Counted from the first letter of the stretch, positions 36,548-46,438 are shown. The stretch: 64,000 nucleotides of DNA from Paracoccus chinensis (GCF_900102885.1 NZ_FNGE01000005.1:151392-215391); one strand, 5' to 3'. Numbers and translations: made by a program. Notes: generated by a model from the letters alone, not told the origin.

Positions 36548-38724
36548 CAGCGCAGCCTCAGCGCGTTCAGGGTGACGCTGACCGAACTCAGCGACATGGC
36601 CAGCGCGGCGATCAGGGGCGTGGCGAGCCCCGCAAGTGCAAAGGGCACGGCGACCACGTTGTAAAGGATCGACAGCGCGAAGTTCTCCCGGATCCGCCGG
36701 ATCGAGGCGCGAGCCACACCCACGGCATCCGCGACAGGGCCGAGGTCCTTGCCGACCAGCACCATGTCCGATGCAACGCGCGCCGCGTCCAGCGCGCTCG
36801 CCGGCGAGATCGACGCATGGGCCGAGGCCAGCGCCGCCGTGTCGTTCAGACCGTCGCCCACCATCAGGACATGCCGGCCCTGTGCGGACAGTTCGGCCAC
36901 GGTCGCGGCCTTGTCCTGCGGAGTGACGGTGGCCCGCCACTCCTCGACGCCAAGTCGTGCGGCGATGTCGCGCACGGCGCCTGCGCCGTCGCCCGACAGG
37001 ATCATCACCCGCAGGCCGGCATGGCGCAGCCGGGCCACCGCCTTGTCCGCACCCGGGCGCAGGCTGTCGGTGAAGTCGATGCGGTGTACCCGGGCGCCGA
37101 TCCGCAGCCAGGTCGCGGCGCCGGGCGCCTCGTCATCGGCCCCCACCCAGTCGGCGCGTCCAAGCCGCACGGGGCGGCCCTGCCAGCGCGCCTCGACGCC
37201 ATAACCGGGCACCTCGCGCAGGTCCTCGACCTCGGCGGCCAGCCCCGCGATCCCGGCGACGATGGCGCGGGACAGGGGATGGGCCGAGCCACCTGCAAGC
37301 GCCAGCGCCACGGCGCGGCCTTCGGCATCGAGATCGGCCGCGGCCACCTGCGGCGTGCCCATCGTGAGGGTGCCGGTCTTGTCGAAGACGACGGTATCGA
37401 CCTCGGCCAGACGCTCCAGCGCGGTGCCATCCTTGATCAGCAGCCCTTCGCGGAACAGCCGTCCCGAGGCGGCGGTGATTACTGCAGGGACAGCCAGCCC
37501 GAGGGCGCAGGGGCAGGTGATGATCAGCACCGCCGCCGCCACGTTCACGGCCACGCGCACGTCGCGGGTCATCCAGAACCAGCCGATGAAGCTCGCCAGC
37601 GCCAGGAGGTGGACGGCGGGCGCATAGCTGCGGCTCGCCCGGTCGGCGATCGAGGTATATCGGCCGCGCGCCGATTCCGCCGCCGCGACCAGAGCGGTCA
37701 GGCGGGACAGCGAGCTGTCGCGTCCGGCGGCCGTCACCTGCAGCGTCAGGGGGCCGGTCAGGTTCACCTCGCCCGACGACAGGGCGTCGCCGGGACGCGC
37801 GGCGATGGGCACCGACTCGCCGGTCAGCAGCGAGCGGTCGATCTCGGACGCGCCCGCCGTCACCACCCCGTCCGCCGGGACGCGGCCGCCGGGACGCACG
37901 AGGATCAGGTCGCCCGGCCGCAGGTCGGCCACGGGCACGGCTTCCTCGGCGCCTTCGCGCAGCAGGATGGCGCGGGGAACCTCAAGCGCGGTCAGTTCCT
38001 CGGCGGCCGAGCGGGCCACGGCGCGGGTGCGATAGTCGAGGTAGCGGCCGACCAGCAGGAAGAAGCACAGCATCACCACGCCGTCGAAATAGGCGTGGGG
38101 GCCGCTGTTCCAGGTCTCGAAGACCGAGATGGCGCTGGCGAGGATCAGCGCGAGAGAGATCGGCACGTCCATGCCGAGCCGCCCGGCGCGCAGCGCCCGC
38201 CAGGCGCTGGCGAAGAAGGGTTGGCCCGAGAAAGCCACGGTCGGCAGGGCGATGGCGCCCGAGATCATGTGGAACAGGTCGCGGGTCGCGGCATCCGCCC
38301 CCGACCAGACCGCGACCGACAGGATCATGATGTTCATGGAGGCAAAGCCCGCGACCCCGATCCGCATCAGGAGGTCGCGTCCGCGCCGGTCTGCCTCGGT
38401 CGCGGTCAGCGCTCCGGGGTCAAGCTCATGCGCCTCGTAGCCGATGCGGTCCAGCGCCGGGATCAGGTCGTCGGCCGTAACCCCCTCGGCGTCCACGACC
38501 ACGCGGCGCAGGGACAGGTTCACCCGCGCGGCGCGCACGCCCGGCACGGCGGACAGCGCCCGTTCCACGTCGGTGATGCAGGCCGCGCAATGGGCAGTCG
38601 GCAGCGACAGGATCACGTCGCCCCGCACCGGCCCCGTGCGCGCCAGCCGACCCGCCAGGGGCGCCACGTCGCAGGCGGGACAGGCGCTGAGGCGGCTTTC
38701 GAAGTCGGTGGAAACGTCCGTCAT
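36547..38724 (-). CDS. ccoI: Copper-translocating P-type ATPase for cbb3 assembly (CcoI/FixI)
   Basis: This 725-residue inner-membrane pump moves copper toward the oxidase. An N-terminal CPAC segment is followed by a heavy-metal-associated domain with CAAC (residues 46-49). The pump core shows TGES, the transmembrane CPC motif (ITCPCALG), DKTGT with the phosphorylated Asp, SAHPLS and GDGLNDTAAL. It lies between ccoH and ccoS with one-base overlaps at both ends. The place in the operon marks it as CcoI rather than a copper-detoxifying CopA. Confidence 0.95.
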   Translation of the reverse strand: MTDVSTDFESRLSACPACDVAPLAGRLARTGPVRGDVILSLPTAHCAACITDVERALSAVPGVRAARVNLSLRRVVVDAEGVTADDLIPALDRIGYEAHELDPGALTATEADRRGRDLLMRIGVAGFASMNIMILSVAVWSGADAATRDLFHMISGAIALPTVAFSGQPFFASAWRALRAGRLGMDVPISLALILASAISVFETWNSGPHAYFDGVVMLCFFLLVGRYLDYRTRAVARSAAEELTALEVPRAILLREGAEEAVPVADLRPGDLILVRPGGRVPADGVVTAGASEIDRSLLTGESVPIAARPGDALSSGEVNLTGPLTLQVTAAGRDSSLSRLTALVAAAESARGRYTSIADRASRSYAPAVHLLALASFIGWFWMTRDVRVAVNVAAAVLIITCPCALGLAVPAVITAASGRLFREGLLIKDGTALERLAEVDTVVFDKTGTLTMGTPQVAAADLDAEGRAVALALAGGSAHPLSRAIVAGIAGLAAEVEDLREVPGYGVEARWQGRPVRLGRADWVGADDEAPGAATWLRIGARVHRIDFTDSLRPGADKAVARLRHAGLRVMILSGDGAGAVRDIAARLGVEEWRATVTPQDKAATVAELSAQGRHVLMVGDGLNDTAALASAHASISPASALDAARVASDMVLVGKDLGPVADAVGVARASIRRIRENFALSILYNVVAVPFALAGLATPLIAALAMSLSSVSVTLNALRLR

Positions 38725-39188
38725 CACTTCACCCGGCTGCCCGAGAAATGGTCGATGCGCTGGCGGAAGACCGTCCCGTCCCAAGCCTCGGCCGTCACGT
38801 TGATGTTCCAGATGCCGGGCGCCAGCGTCAACGGCGCCCGGAAGATGCCGTTTTCGTAGATGAAGCGCGGGGTCTGGTCCTCGCGCACATGGGTCGGGCG
38901 GCCGACGGTGGCCGACAGCGACCTGATGCGGGCGGGGTTGCCCTGCGCGTCCTGGACCACCAACGTCAGCTCGCGCCCGTCGTATTCGGGCGTGACGGTC
39001 CAGCCGAGCGCCGCTTGCGCGGCCCGCTCGCGGTCGAAGCGCTGCGAGGCCACGTAGCTGTTCGGCGTCTCGAGCCCCGGGAAGGTGCTGACGGCCTTGA
39101 AGGCCATCACCATGTTCACGGCAATGATGACGCCGAAGGCTGCCAGCGTGATGGCCAGCACATGCCGGCCGGTCAGTTCCCGCGCCAT
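38724..39188 (-). CDS. ccoH: cbb3 oxidase assembly protein CcoH (FixH)
   Basis: The 154-residue protein has an N-terminal membrane helix (about 8-31) and a periplasmic domain (LGWTVTPEYDGRELTLVVQDAQG and PRFIYENGIFRAPLTLAPG). FixH/CcoH proteins stabilise cbb3 oxidase during assembly. It follows ccoG by 2 bp and shares one base with ccoI. The ATG at 39188 gives the membrane helix near the N-terminus. Confidence 0.92.
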   Translation of the reverse strand: MARELTGRHVLAITLAAFGVIIAVNMVMAFKAVSTFPGLETPNSYVASQRFDRERAAQAALGWTVTPEYDGRELTLVVQDAQGNPARIRSLSATVGRPTHVREDQTPRFIYENGIFRAPLTLAPGIWNINVTAEAWDGTVFRQRIDHFSGSRVK

Positions 39189-39190
39189 CC

Positions 39191-40651
39191 TCAGCGCTCC
39201 GTTCCCTGGAAGACCGTCTCGACCGCGGCCCGGCGGCCCGAATCCAGGTCCTCGATCCACATGGTCAGCGGCGTCTGGCCACCCGAGGCAAGCGCCGAGC
39301 CCGGCTCGGCGGTCAGGTAGACGCGCTGGGCGAAGGTCTCGTCCGCAGGCACCGTCACTGTCTCACGGTCGCCTTCCAGCGCGACCACGACATCCGGCAG
39401 CGGCGTGCCATCGGCGGTCTCCGCGCCCACGGCGAAGGCCTTTTCCTCGCCCTGCATGTTGCGCAGCCGCAGCTCGTAGGTGTTGCGGATCGAGCCGTCG
39501 GCCATGGTGACGTACAGCGGGTTCCTGACCGGCGAGACGTTCAGGTCGTAGGGCGCGCGCAGGAACAGCGCCACGATCAGCCCCACGCCGATCGCCCCCC
39601 ACAGGGTGAAATACAGCAGCGGCCGCGGGCGCAGGACATGCCGCCAGAGCGACTCGCCCTCCTGCCCCGTCTTTTCGGCGCTTTCGTCCTTGAGCGCCAT
39701 GTAGTCGATCAGCCCGCGCGGCTTGCCGATCTTCGCCATCACGTCGTCGCAGGCGTCGATGCACAGCGCGCAGGTGATGCATTCCAGCTGCTGGCCCTCG
39801 CGGATGTCGATGCCCATGGGGCAGACGTTCACGCAGGCCAGGCAGTCGATGCAGTCGCCCTTGAGCGCGGTCGGGCTGTCGGACTTGGTGGGTTGCCCCT
39901 TGGCGATCTTGCCGCGCGGCTCGCCCCGCCATTCGCGATAGGCGACGGTCAGGGTGTTCTCGTCCATCATAGCGCCCTGGATGCGGGGCCAGGGGCAGGC
40001 GTAGATGCAGATCTGCTCGCGCGCGAAGCCACCGAAGAAGAAGGTGGTGGCGGTCATGATGGCGATGGTGGTGTAGGCGACGGGATGGGCGTTCAGCGTG
40101 ACGAGGTCGCGCAGAAGCGTGGGCGCGTCGGCGAAGTAGAAGACCCAGGCACCGCCGGTCAGCAAGCCGATCAGCAGCCAGGCCGCCCATTTGGTCGCGC
40201 GTAGGCGGACCTTGCGGGCATCCCAGCCCTGCTCATACAGGCGGATGCGGGCGTTGCGGTCGCCCTCGATCCGGCGCTCGACCATCATGAAGAGGTCTGT
40301 CCAGACAGTCTGAGGGCAGAAATAGCCGCACCAGACCCGGCCCAAGACCGAGGTGAACAGGAACAGGCCAAGGCCCGCCATGATCAGAAGGCCCGCCACG
40401 AAATAGAACTCGTGCGGCCAGATCTCGATCCAGAAGAAGAAGAAGCGGCGGTTCGCCAGATCGACCAGAACGGCCTGGTCGGGCATCCCCGGCCCCCGGT
40501 CCCAGCGGATCCAGGGGGTGATGTAGTAGATGCCCAGCGTGACCGCCATGAGCACCCATTTGAGGTTGCGGAACTGGCCCCGGACACGGCGCGGGAAGAT
40601 CGGCTCGCGCGCCGCATAAAGGCGGGGGGGTTCCTGCTCGATCGTGGACAT
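39191..40651 (-). CDS. ccoG: Ferredoxin-like cbb3 assembly protein CcoG (RdxA/FixG)
   Basis: The 486-residue membrane protein has four to five membrane helices and two ferredoxin-type [4Fe-4S] motifs: CIDCLACVNVCP and CITCALCIDACD. An upstream region (RVWCGYFCPQTVWTDLFM) has the family Cys pair, and an Ig-like domain forms the C-terminus. CcoG reduces Cu(II) for cbb3 oxidase assembly in related bacteria. The ATG at 40651 with CAGGAG is chosen. It heads the ccoGHIS run and is separated from ccoP by 252 bp. Confidence 0.95.
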   Translation of the reverse strand: MSTIEQEPPRLYAAREPIFPRRVRGQFRNLKWVLMAVTLGIYYITPWIRWDRGPGMPDQAVLVDLANRRFFFFWIEIWPHEFYFVAGLLIMAGLGLFLFTSVLGRVWCGYFCPQTVWTDLFMMVERRIEGDRNARIRLYEQGWDARKVRLRATKWAAWLLIGLLTGGAWVFYFADAPTLLRDLVTLNAHPVAYTTIAIMTATTFFFGGFAREQICIYACPWPRIQGAMMDENTLTVAYREWRGEPRGKIAKGQPTKSDSPTALKGDCIDCLACVNVCPMGIDIREGQQLECITCALCIDACDDVMAKIGKPRGLIDYMALKDESAEKTGQEGESLWRHVLRPRPLLYFTLWGAIGVGLIVALFLRAPYDLNVSPVRNPLYVTMADGSIRNTYELRLRNMQGEEKAFAVGAETADGTPLPDVVVALEGDRETVTVPADETFAQRVYLTAEPGSALASGGQTPLTMWIEDLDSGRRAAVETVFQGTER

Positions 40652-40821
40652 GCTCGACTCCTGATGGGCAGGAAACGGGCGCACCGCCCTGCCGGACCGG
40701 CGGTTGACCTGCAACGCGCCGCGAGCCCGTCATATAGGAGGGAACCCGGCCGATTTCAGGGACCGTTTGTCGCACCCCCCGCCGGCAACCGCGTCGCCGC
40801 CGGGATTGTTGCTGTTCAGGA

Positions 40822-40884
40822 CCGGCCCCCCGGAAACGCGCGAATGGATCGGGGGGCCGGCAGCCCCTGCCTTGCGGCAGGGGC
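40822..40884. terminator. Two strong adjacent hairpins after ccoP
   Basis: CCGGCCCCCC (40822-40831) pairs with GGGGGGCCGG (40851-40860); next to it GCCCCTGCC (40863-40871) pairs with GGCAGGGGC (40876-40884). Both lie just after the ccoP stop (minus strand). Neither has a clear T-tract, so they may protect the 3' end of the ccoNOQP message and attenuate read-through into ccoG rather than act as classical terminators. Confidence 0.5.
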
Positions 40885-40903
40885 GTCCGGTGGGACGAAG
40901 GCG

Positions 40904-42016
40904 CTACTCGCCGCCGCCCAGGCCGTGGACATAGGTCGCCACGGCGCGGATCTCGGCCTCGCTGAGGCGGTCAGACCAGGCGGGCATGACGCCGAAGGGG
41001 CCGTCATGGATGATCCTGTGGATCGTCGCCTCGTCCGGCTGGCCGTCCCTGTTGTAAAGCCACACGGCGTCCGTCAGGTTCGGCGCGCCCTGGCTGCGGT
41101 CGCCGGTCCCGTCCTCCATGTGGCAGGCCGAGCAGTTGTCCTGGAAGACCGTCGCGCCCTCGGCGGCCTGCGCCTCGTCATGGGGCAGGTTCCCCAGCGC
41201 CAGAACGTGCTGGGTGACCTGCTGGATCTGCGCGTCGTCGAGGATGCCGTCCACGCCGAACTTGGGCATCTCCGAATAGCGGGTGTCGGCGTCTTCCGGG
41301 CTGCGGATGCCGTGCAGCAGGGTCAGGTGGATGTCCTCGACCGTGCCGCCCCACAGCCAGTCGTTGTCCAGCAGATTGGGATAGCCGGGGTTCCCGGCCG
41401 CGCCCGCCCCGTGGCACTGCGCGCAATAGGTGCGGAAGATCGAGGCGCCCGCGTTGTTGGCGTAGTTCAGCAGATCGGGACTGGACGGGATGTCCGAAAG
41501 GTTCGCGGCCACCAGCTGCGTCTCGATCGGGGCGTTCGTCTCGTCGAACTGCCGGATCTCCTGGGCGACCACCTCGCGCTGGGTGGTGCCCAGCAGGCCC
41601 GAGGTGTTGTCGCGGATCAGCGGGATCGCCGGATAGGCGATCACGTAGCCCAGCGCCCATACGATGGTGGCGTAGAAGGTCCACAGCCACCAGCGCGGCA
41701 GCGGGTTGTCGTATTCCTCGATCCCGTCCCAGCTGTGGCCGGTGGACTTGACCTCGGCCGCCTTCCTGCCCGGGCGGCGGGTGACCTTGCGGCGCCCGTC
41801 GCGTTCGCCCCGCGGCTTCACGCCCGTCAGCACCTCGGGCATGTTCTCGACGATCTGCTCGGCGTTTTCTCGGTCGGCCTTGCGCCGGTCCACCGAGATG
41901 CGGTTTTCCGGGTTGGCAGGGGACTCGTGCGGGTCGTTCAGGTCGGCGCCGATGTTCTCGGCAACCTCACGCTCGCGCGGGGTCGGGGGCGGGTTCTCGT
42001 CTTTCGGATCGGCCAT
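40904..42016 (-). CDS. ccoP: cbb3 oxidase diheme cytochrome c subunit CcoP, with long N-terminal extension
   Basis: The 370-residue subunit carries electrons to the catalytic subunit. Two heme c sites are visible, CAQCH and CSACH, with matching downstream methionines. The membrane helix (about 108-128) is preceded by the family motif [18 protein letters not shown] at residues 93-110. In many CcoP proteins that motif starts within the first 10-20 residues; here about 75 extra, very charged residues come first. The ATG at 42016 has AGGAGG before it, so the extension is well supported. It overlaps ccoQ by one base. Confidence 0.95.
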   Translation of the reverse strand: MADPKDENPPPTPREREVAENIGADLNDPHESPANPENRISVDRRKADRENAEQIVENMPEVLTGVKPRGERDGRRKVTRRPGRKAAEVKSTGHSWDGIEEYDNPLPRWWLWTFYATIVWALGYVIAYPAIPLIRDNTSGLLGTTQREVVAQEIRQFDETNAPIETQLVAANLSDIPSSPDLLNYANNAGASIFRTYCAQCHGAGAAGNPGYPNLLDNDWLWGGTVEDIHLTLLHGIRSPEDADTRYSEMPKFGVDGILDDAQIQQVTQHVLALGNLPHDEAQAAEGATVFQDNCSACHMEDGTGDRSQGAPNLTDAVWLYNRDGQPDEATIHRIIHDGPFGVMPAWSDRLSEAEIRAVATYVHGLGGGE

Positions 42017-42228
42017 CACTCGACCTCCTTGCGGTTCGCCCCGGTCTCGGCCTCGGTGGGCTCGGGGGCGGGTCTTGTCTCGTTGCGGAAGATGCTCTCG
42101 GCGGCGTCGCGGTGCAGCCGGCGCGAGCCGGGCCGCCACACGAACAGGACCACGCCAATGAACACCAGGGTCAGCGCCAGCAGCACCCAGCTGTCGGCAA
42201 GCTGGCGCAGGAAGGAATAGCGGTCCAT
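42016..42228 (-). CDS. ccoQ: cbb3 oxidase small subunit CcoQ
   Basis: The 70-residue protein has a single membrane helix (about 13-31, [18 protein letters not shown]) and a charged tail with [12 protein letters not shown]. This is the typical FixQ/CcoQ layout, a subunit that stabilises the cbb3 complex. It lies between ccoO and ccoP on the same strand, 13 bp after ccoO. Confidence 0.92.
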   Translation of the reverse strand: MDRYSFLRQLADSWVLLALTLVFIGVVLFVWRPGSRRLHRDAAESIFRNETRPAPEPTEAETGANRKEVE

Positions 42229-42241
42229 TCCCCCGGCACCC

Positions 42242-42967
42242 TCAGCGATGCTCGTCCGGCTGGAAGGTCGAGAAGTCGACCATCGTCCCCAGGACCTGCA
42301 GATAGGCGATCAGCGCGTCCATCTCGGTCACGCCCGCCTGGCGGTCGAAGTTGCGCGCCTGCGCGCCGGGATAGCGTTCCTGCAGCCCCGAGGCGTCCAG
42401 GTCGGGGTCCGCCTGCGCCAGGAAGTCGGCGCGGGCCTCGGTCACCATGTCGTCGCTGTAGGGCACGCCCACGCGGCGGTCGGCGACCAGCCGGTCCTCG
42501 ACATAGGCCGGGTCGATCTGGCGGTGACGCAGGAAGGAATAGCCCGGCATGATCGATTCCGGCACGACCGAGCGCGGGTCGTTCAGGTGGTCGATGTGCC
42601 ATTCGTCCGAATAGCGCCCGCCCACACGGGCCAGGTCAGGCCCGGTGCGCTTGGACCCCCACTGGAAGGGGTGGTCGTACATCGATTCCGCGGCCAAGCT
42701 GTAATGGCCGTAGCGCTCGACCTCGTCCCGCATGGGGCGGATCATCTGGCTGTGGCAGACATAGCAGCCCTCGCGGACATAGATGTCGCGGCCCGTCAGC
42801 TCGAGCGGGGTGTAGGGGCGCATCCCCTCCACCTTCTCGATGGTGTTTTCCAGGTAGAACAGGGGGGCGATCTGGACGATGCCGCCGATGGTCACCACGA
42901 GGAACGAGAACACCAGAAGCAGTGTCGCGTTCTTCTCGAGGATCTTGTGGTGGTCGAGAATGGCCAT
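42242..42967 (-). CDS. ccoO: cbb3 oxidase monoheme cytochrome c subunit CcoO
   Basis: The 241-residue subunit has one N-terminal membrane helix (about 15-37) and a periplasmic cytochrome c domain with the heme motif CYVCH, the family segment [19 protein letters not shown] and a C-terminal [15 protein letters not shown]. It passes electrons from CcoP to CcoN. It starts 15 bp after ccoN and belongs to the ccoNOQP operon. Confidence 0.97.
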   Translation of the reverse strand: MAILDHHKILEKNATLLLVFSFLVVTIGGIVQIAPLFYLENTIEKVEGMRPYTPLELTGRDIYVREGCYVCHSQMIRPMRDEVERYGHYSLAAESMYDHPFQWGSKRTGPDLARVGGRYSDEWHIDHLNDPRSVVPESIMPGYSFLRHRQIDPAYVEDRLVADRRVGVPYSDDMVTEARADFLAQADPDLDASGLQERYPGAQARNFDRQAGVTEMDALIAYLQVLGTMVDFSTFQPDEHR

Positions 42968-42982
42968 GAAAGATCCCCTTCC

Positions 42983-44599
42983 TTATTCGGCCGGAACGGC
43001 AACGCGGTTCGACGCGATGCGCGGCTGCCTGGCGACCGTGGCCCAGAGGTTCCAGGCCATGATGATCCCGCCGGCCAGGTAGAAGACGCCACCCAGCGTG
43101 CGGACGACCAGCATCGGATACTTGGCGATGACGGTGTCGGCGAAGGCGTTGACCAGGAAGCCCTGGCTGTCGACCTCGCGCCACATCAGGCCTTCCATGA
43201 TGCCCGACACCCACATGGACGAGGCGTAGAGCACGAGGCCGATGGTCGCGAGCCAGAAGTGCCAGCTGACGGCGGCGGTCGAATACAGCCGCTCACGTCC
43301 CCAGAGGCGCGGCGTCAGGTAGTAGAGCGCGCCGAAGGTGATCATGCCGTTCCAGCCCAGCGCGCCGGAATGGACGTGGCCAATAGTCCAGTCGGTGTAG
43401 TGCGACAGCGAGTTGACGGCCTTGATCGACATCATCGGGCCTTCGAAGGTGGCCATGCCGTAGAAGCCGACGGCCACGACCATCATCCGCAGGATCGGGT
43501 CCGTCCGCAGCTTGTCCCAGGCGCCCGACAGCGTCATCAGGCCGTTGATCATGCCGCCCCACGAGGGCATCCACAGCATGATCGAGAAGACCATGCCCAG
43601 CGTCGCGGCCCATTCGGGCAGCGCGGTATAGTGCAGGTGGTGGGGGCCCGCCCAGATGTACATGAAGATCAGGGCCCAGAAGTGGATGATCGACAGCTTG
43701 TAGCTGTAGACCGGGCGCTCGGCCTGCTTGGGGATGAAGTAGTACATCATGCCCAGGAAGCCGGCGGTCAGGAAGAAGCCCACCGCGTTGTGGCCGTACC
43801 ACCACTGGGTCATGGCGTCCTGCACGCCCGCGAAGAGCGGCACCGACTTGGACCCGAACAGGCTGACCGGCATCGCCAGGTTGTTGACGATGTGCAGCAT
43901 CGCGATGGTCACAATGAAGGCCAGGTAGAACCAGTTGGCCACGTAGATGTGCGGCTCGCGCCGCTTCATGATCGTGCCGAGATAGATCAGCAGGTAGACG
44001 ACCCAGACGATCGTCAGCCACAGGTCCACGTACCACTCGGGTTCGGCGTATTCCTTGGAATGGGTCGCGCCCAGGATATAGCCCGTCGCCGCCAGGACGA
44101 TGAACAGGTTGTAGCCCCAGAAGACGAACCAGCCGGCGTTGCCGCCCCACAGCCGCGTCGCGCAGGACCGCTGGACCACGTAGAACGAGGTGGCGATCAG
44201 GGCGTTGCCGCCGAAGGCGAAGATCACGGCCGAGGTGTGCAGCGGGCGCAGCTTGCCGAAGTTGGCAAAGCCCTCCAGCGCGTCCGAGAAGTTCAGCGAC
44301 GGCCAGGCGAGCTGGGCGGCGATCACCACGCCCACGAGGAAGCCCACCACGCCCCAGAAGGCGGTGGCGATCACCCCGGCGCGGACAGGGCCGTCAAGGT
44401 ATTCGGACGGCGCGCCGGCCAGCGCCAGCTTGCGGTCCGGGTTGTCCATGGCCCGCAGCACCCACAGGAACGCCAGCCCGGCGGCCAGCATCACTGTGAG
44501 GGCGTTGACCTGATATGCCAGATCGCGCGCATAGTTGGCGGCGATCGCGGCAAAGACCGCGATCACGCCAAGCACGATCAGCTTGAAGCTATCCCACAT
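42983..44599 (-). CDS. ccoN: cbb3-type cytochrome c oxidase catalytic subunit CcoN
   Basis: The 538-residue membrane protein is the heme-copper catalytic subunit of the high-affinity oxidase. It has about twelve hydrophobic helices, the heme/copper histidine segments ([47 protein letters not shown]) and the cbb3-specific tyrosine region. The enzyme lets the cell respire at nanomolar oxygen. An FNR box lies 110 bp upstream of the ATG, fitting low-oxygen induction. Confidence 0.98.
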   Translation of the reverse strand: MWDSFKLIVLGVIAVFAAIAANYARDLAYQVNALTVMLAAGLAFLWVLRAMDNPDRKLALAGAPSEYLDGPVRAGVIATAFWGVVGFLVGVVIAAQLAWPSLNFSDALEGFANFGKLRPLHTSAVIFAFGGNALIATSFYVVQRSCATRLWGGNAGWFVFWGYNLFIVLAATGYILGATHSKEYAEPEWYVDLWLTIVWVVYLLIYLGTIMKRREPHIYVANWFYLAFIVTIAMLHIVNNLAMPVSLFGSKSVPLFAGVQDAMTQWWYGHNAVGFFLTAGFLGMMYYFIPKQAERPVYSYKLSIIHFWALIFMYIWAGPHHLHYTALPEWAATLGMVFSIMLWMPSWGGMINGLMTLSGAWDKLRTDPILRMMVVAVGFYGMATFEGPMMSIKAVNSLSHYTDWTIGHVHSGALGWNGMITFGALYYLTPRLWGRERLYSTAAVSWHFWLATIGLVLYASSMWVSGIMEGLMWREVDSQGFLVNAFADTVIAKYPMLVVRTLGGVFYLAGGIIMAWNLWATVARQPRIASNRVAVPAE

Positions 44600-44708
44600 C
44601 GTGTTCGGTGTCCTTTGTCTGGAAACAGCGCAGGTCCGAATCGCCCGAGGGGCGATCCGGGTGGGCCGTCTTGGCCGTGACCTTTATGGGCGGAATGTGG
44701 TGCAAACC

Positions 44709-44722
44709 TTGATCTGGGTCAA
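44709..44722. promoter_or_regulatory. FNR box between ccoN and the universal stress protein gene
   Basis: TTGATCTGGGTCAA matches the FNR consensus TTGAT-N4-ATCAA with one mismatch in the right half. It lies 110 bp before ccoN (minus) and 72 bp before the universal stress protein gene (plus), so it could switch on both when oxygen falls. Confidence 0.85.
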
Positions 44723-44794
44723 CAAAACGGGGCACCCCTGCATCATACTGTCACACCGCGATCCGCAGGGGCCGTCACAGCAGGAGCCAAGCCA

Positions 44795-45634
44795 ATGGGA
44801 TACAAGACCATCCTTACCGTCATCACCCAGGCCGGACAGACCGCGCAGCTTGAGGCGGCGGTGGCGCTGGCGCGGCGCGAGGACGCCCATCTCGAGGTCT
44901 TCGCCGTGGGCGTGGACCACACCCAGACCGGCTACTATTACGCGGGCGCATCCGCCTATGTCTTCCAGGAGGCGATCGACCGCGCGATGGCCGCGGCCGA
45001 GGCGCTGGAAACCGGGATCCGCGCCGAGCTCGCCCCCGAGGACATCCGCTGGTCGGTCGAAAGCGCGGTCGCCCAGATGGGCGGCGTCTCGACCCTGATC
45101 GCCATGCGGGCACGCTTTGCCGACCTGGTCGTGCTGGCAAAGCCCTATGGCCCGAAGGCCGCGCCCGATGCCGAGGCGGTGCTGGAAGCCTCGCTCTTCG
45201 AAGGCGGCGCCCCGGTGCTGGTCCTTCCGCACGAGAATGTCGCGGTCGAGACCCTGGGCAAGCGCGTCCTGGTGGCCTGGAACCAGTCGGACGAGGCGCT
45301 GCACGCCATCCGCCGCGCCCTGCCCGTCCTGAAGGCGGCCGAGGCGGTCGAGATCGCGGTCGTGGACCCCTCGCCCTATTCGCCCGAAGGCTCGGACCCC
45401 GGCGGGAAGCTCTGCCAGATGCTGACGCGCCACGGCGTCAAGGCCGAGATCGCGGTGCTGGCCAAGACCCTGCCCACCGTGACCGAGGTCCTGAACCGCC
45501 GGGCAGCGGAAAGCGGGGCGGACATGCTGGTCATGGGCGCCTACAGCAAGTCGCGCCTGCGCGAGGCGATCATGGGCGGCGCCACGCGCCACATGCTGGA
45601 ACGCGCCACCCTGCCCGTCCTGATGGCCCGCTGA
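44795..45634 (+). CDS. Tandem universal stress protein (UspA family)
   Basis: The 279-residue protein has two UspA domains (about 1-145 and 150-279). The second has the nucleotide-binding loop in the C-terminal segment ADMLVMGAYSKSRLREAIMGG and a clean LERATLPVLMAR end; the first is more divergent. CAGGAG precedes the start. It is divergent from ccoN across an FNR box. Tandem Usp proteins of this kind are often induced by low oxygen, which fits the place. Confidence 0.92.
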   Translation: MGYKTILTVITQAGQTAQLEAAVALARREDAHLEVFAVGVDHTQTGYYYAGASAYVFQEAIDRAMAAAEALETGIRAELAPEDIRWSVESAVAQMGGVSTLIAMRARFADLVVLAKPYGPKAAPDAEAVLEASLFEGGAPVLVLPHENVAVETLGKRVLVAWNQSDEALHAIRRALPVLKAAEAVEIAVVDPSPYSPEGSDPGGKLCQMLTRHGVKAEIAVLAKTLPTVTEVLNRRAAESGADMLVMGAYSKSRLREAIMGGATRHMLERATLPVLMAR

Positions 45635-45673
45635 GCACGGACCCGCGCGCCGGCGTCCCCCGCCGGCGCGGCG

Positions 45674-46438
45674 TCAGGCGGGCAGCCCGCCGTCCGAGTC
45701 GTCGCCGCTTTCCAGCACCAGCCGGTGGAAGTCGGGCACGATCACGCGGCGGTTGCCTTCCAGCGCAATCACCCCGTCACGCTTCAGCGCCGAGATCTGG
45801 CGGCTGACGGTTTCCAGCGTCAGGCCCAGGTAGTCGGCCATCGTTTCGCGCGTCAGCGGCAGGTCGATGCGGACACGGCCCTGGGGGCGCGTCTCGTGCA
45901 GACCCGCCTCGCGGCGCGCCAGGAAGGCGATAAAGGAGGCGATCTTTTCCCGCGCAGACTTGCGGCCCAGAAGCAGCAGCCATTCCCGCGCCGCGTCCAA
46001 ATCGTCCAGCGTCATGTCCAGCAGCCGTGCGGCAATGCGGGGGCTGGACCGCAGCAACTCCTCGAAGGGCTTGCGGCGGAAGCAGCAGAGCGTCAGGTCC
46101 GACAGCGCCGTGACCGTGTAGGCCGAGGCCGAGCGTCCCGGCCGACCCAGGAAGTCCGACGGCAGCAGCAGCCCGACCATCTGGGTGCGCCCGTCCTCCA
46201 TCGTCTGGGACAGGCCCGCGACGCCTGCAACGACCGAGGCCACGAACTCCATCCGTTCGCCTGCAAGGGCGACGGTCTGGCCGGCCTCGTAGCGGCGATA
46301 GTACTTGGTGGTGTCCAGCCGGTCGAGCTCGGGCGCCTCGCAACTGGCGCAGACGGCCCGGTACCGGATGGGGCAGTCCTCGCACGGGACCTGCAGGCCC
46401 TGGCAGGAATCCTGCGATTTCAGTTTGACCTGCGTCAA
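45674..46438 (-). CDS. FNR-type oxygen-sensing regulator (FnrL/FnrP)
   Basis: The 254-residue regulator is of the CRP/FNR family. N-terminal cysteines at about 12, 19, 22, 30 and 33 (CEDCPIRYRAVC) and the CCFRRKPFEEL region can hold a [4Fe-4S] cluster. The dimer helix (about 125-150) and the helix-turn-helix TMADYLGLTLETVSRQISAL follow; the ETVSRQ recognition helix is FNR-type. No ATG lies before the cysteines; a TTG at 46438 is the only in-frame start I see. That TTG lies inside an FNR box, which implies self-repression. Confidence 0.93.
   Translation of the reverse strand: MTQVKLKSQDSCQGLQVPCEDCPIRYRAVCASCEAPELDRLDTTKYYRRYEAGQTVALAGERMEFVASVVAGVAGLSQTMEDGRTQMVGLLLPSDFLGRPGRSASAYTVTALSDLTLCCFRRKPFEELLRSSPRIAARLLDMTLDDLDAAREWLLLLGRKSAREKIASFIAFLARREAGLHETRPQGRVRIDLPLTRETMADYLGLTLETVSRQISALKRDGVIALEGNRRVIVPDFHRLVLESGDDSDGGLPA
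46425..46438. promoter_or_regulatory. FNR box at the start of the FNR gene and before hemN
   Basis: TTGACCTGCGTCAA is a perfect palindrome of the TTGAC-N4-GTCAA type. Its right end is the TTG start codon of the FNR gene on the minus strand. Toward hemN it is centred 42 bp before the hemN ATG, and a TACCTA -10 element (46463-46468) lies between, as in class II FNR promoters. Confidence 0.8.

Noticed and set aside
36484..38859. Open frame of 791 codons on the plus strand opposite ccoI
   Set aside because: It is antisense to a well-supported P-type ATPase and has the composition of a shadow frame.
40704..40717. Possible FNR box before ccoG (TTGACCTGCAACGC)
   Set aside because: Only the left half matches; the right half lacks GTCAA or ATCAA.
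42248..44680. Open frame of 810 codons on the plus strand opposite ccoN and ccoO
   Set aside because: It is a shadow of two genes with complete family signatures; it has no domain and no start signal.
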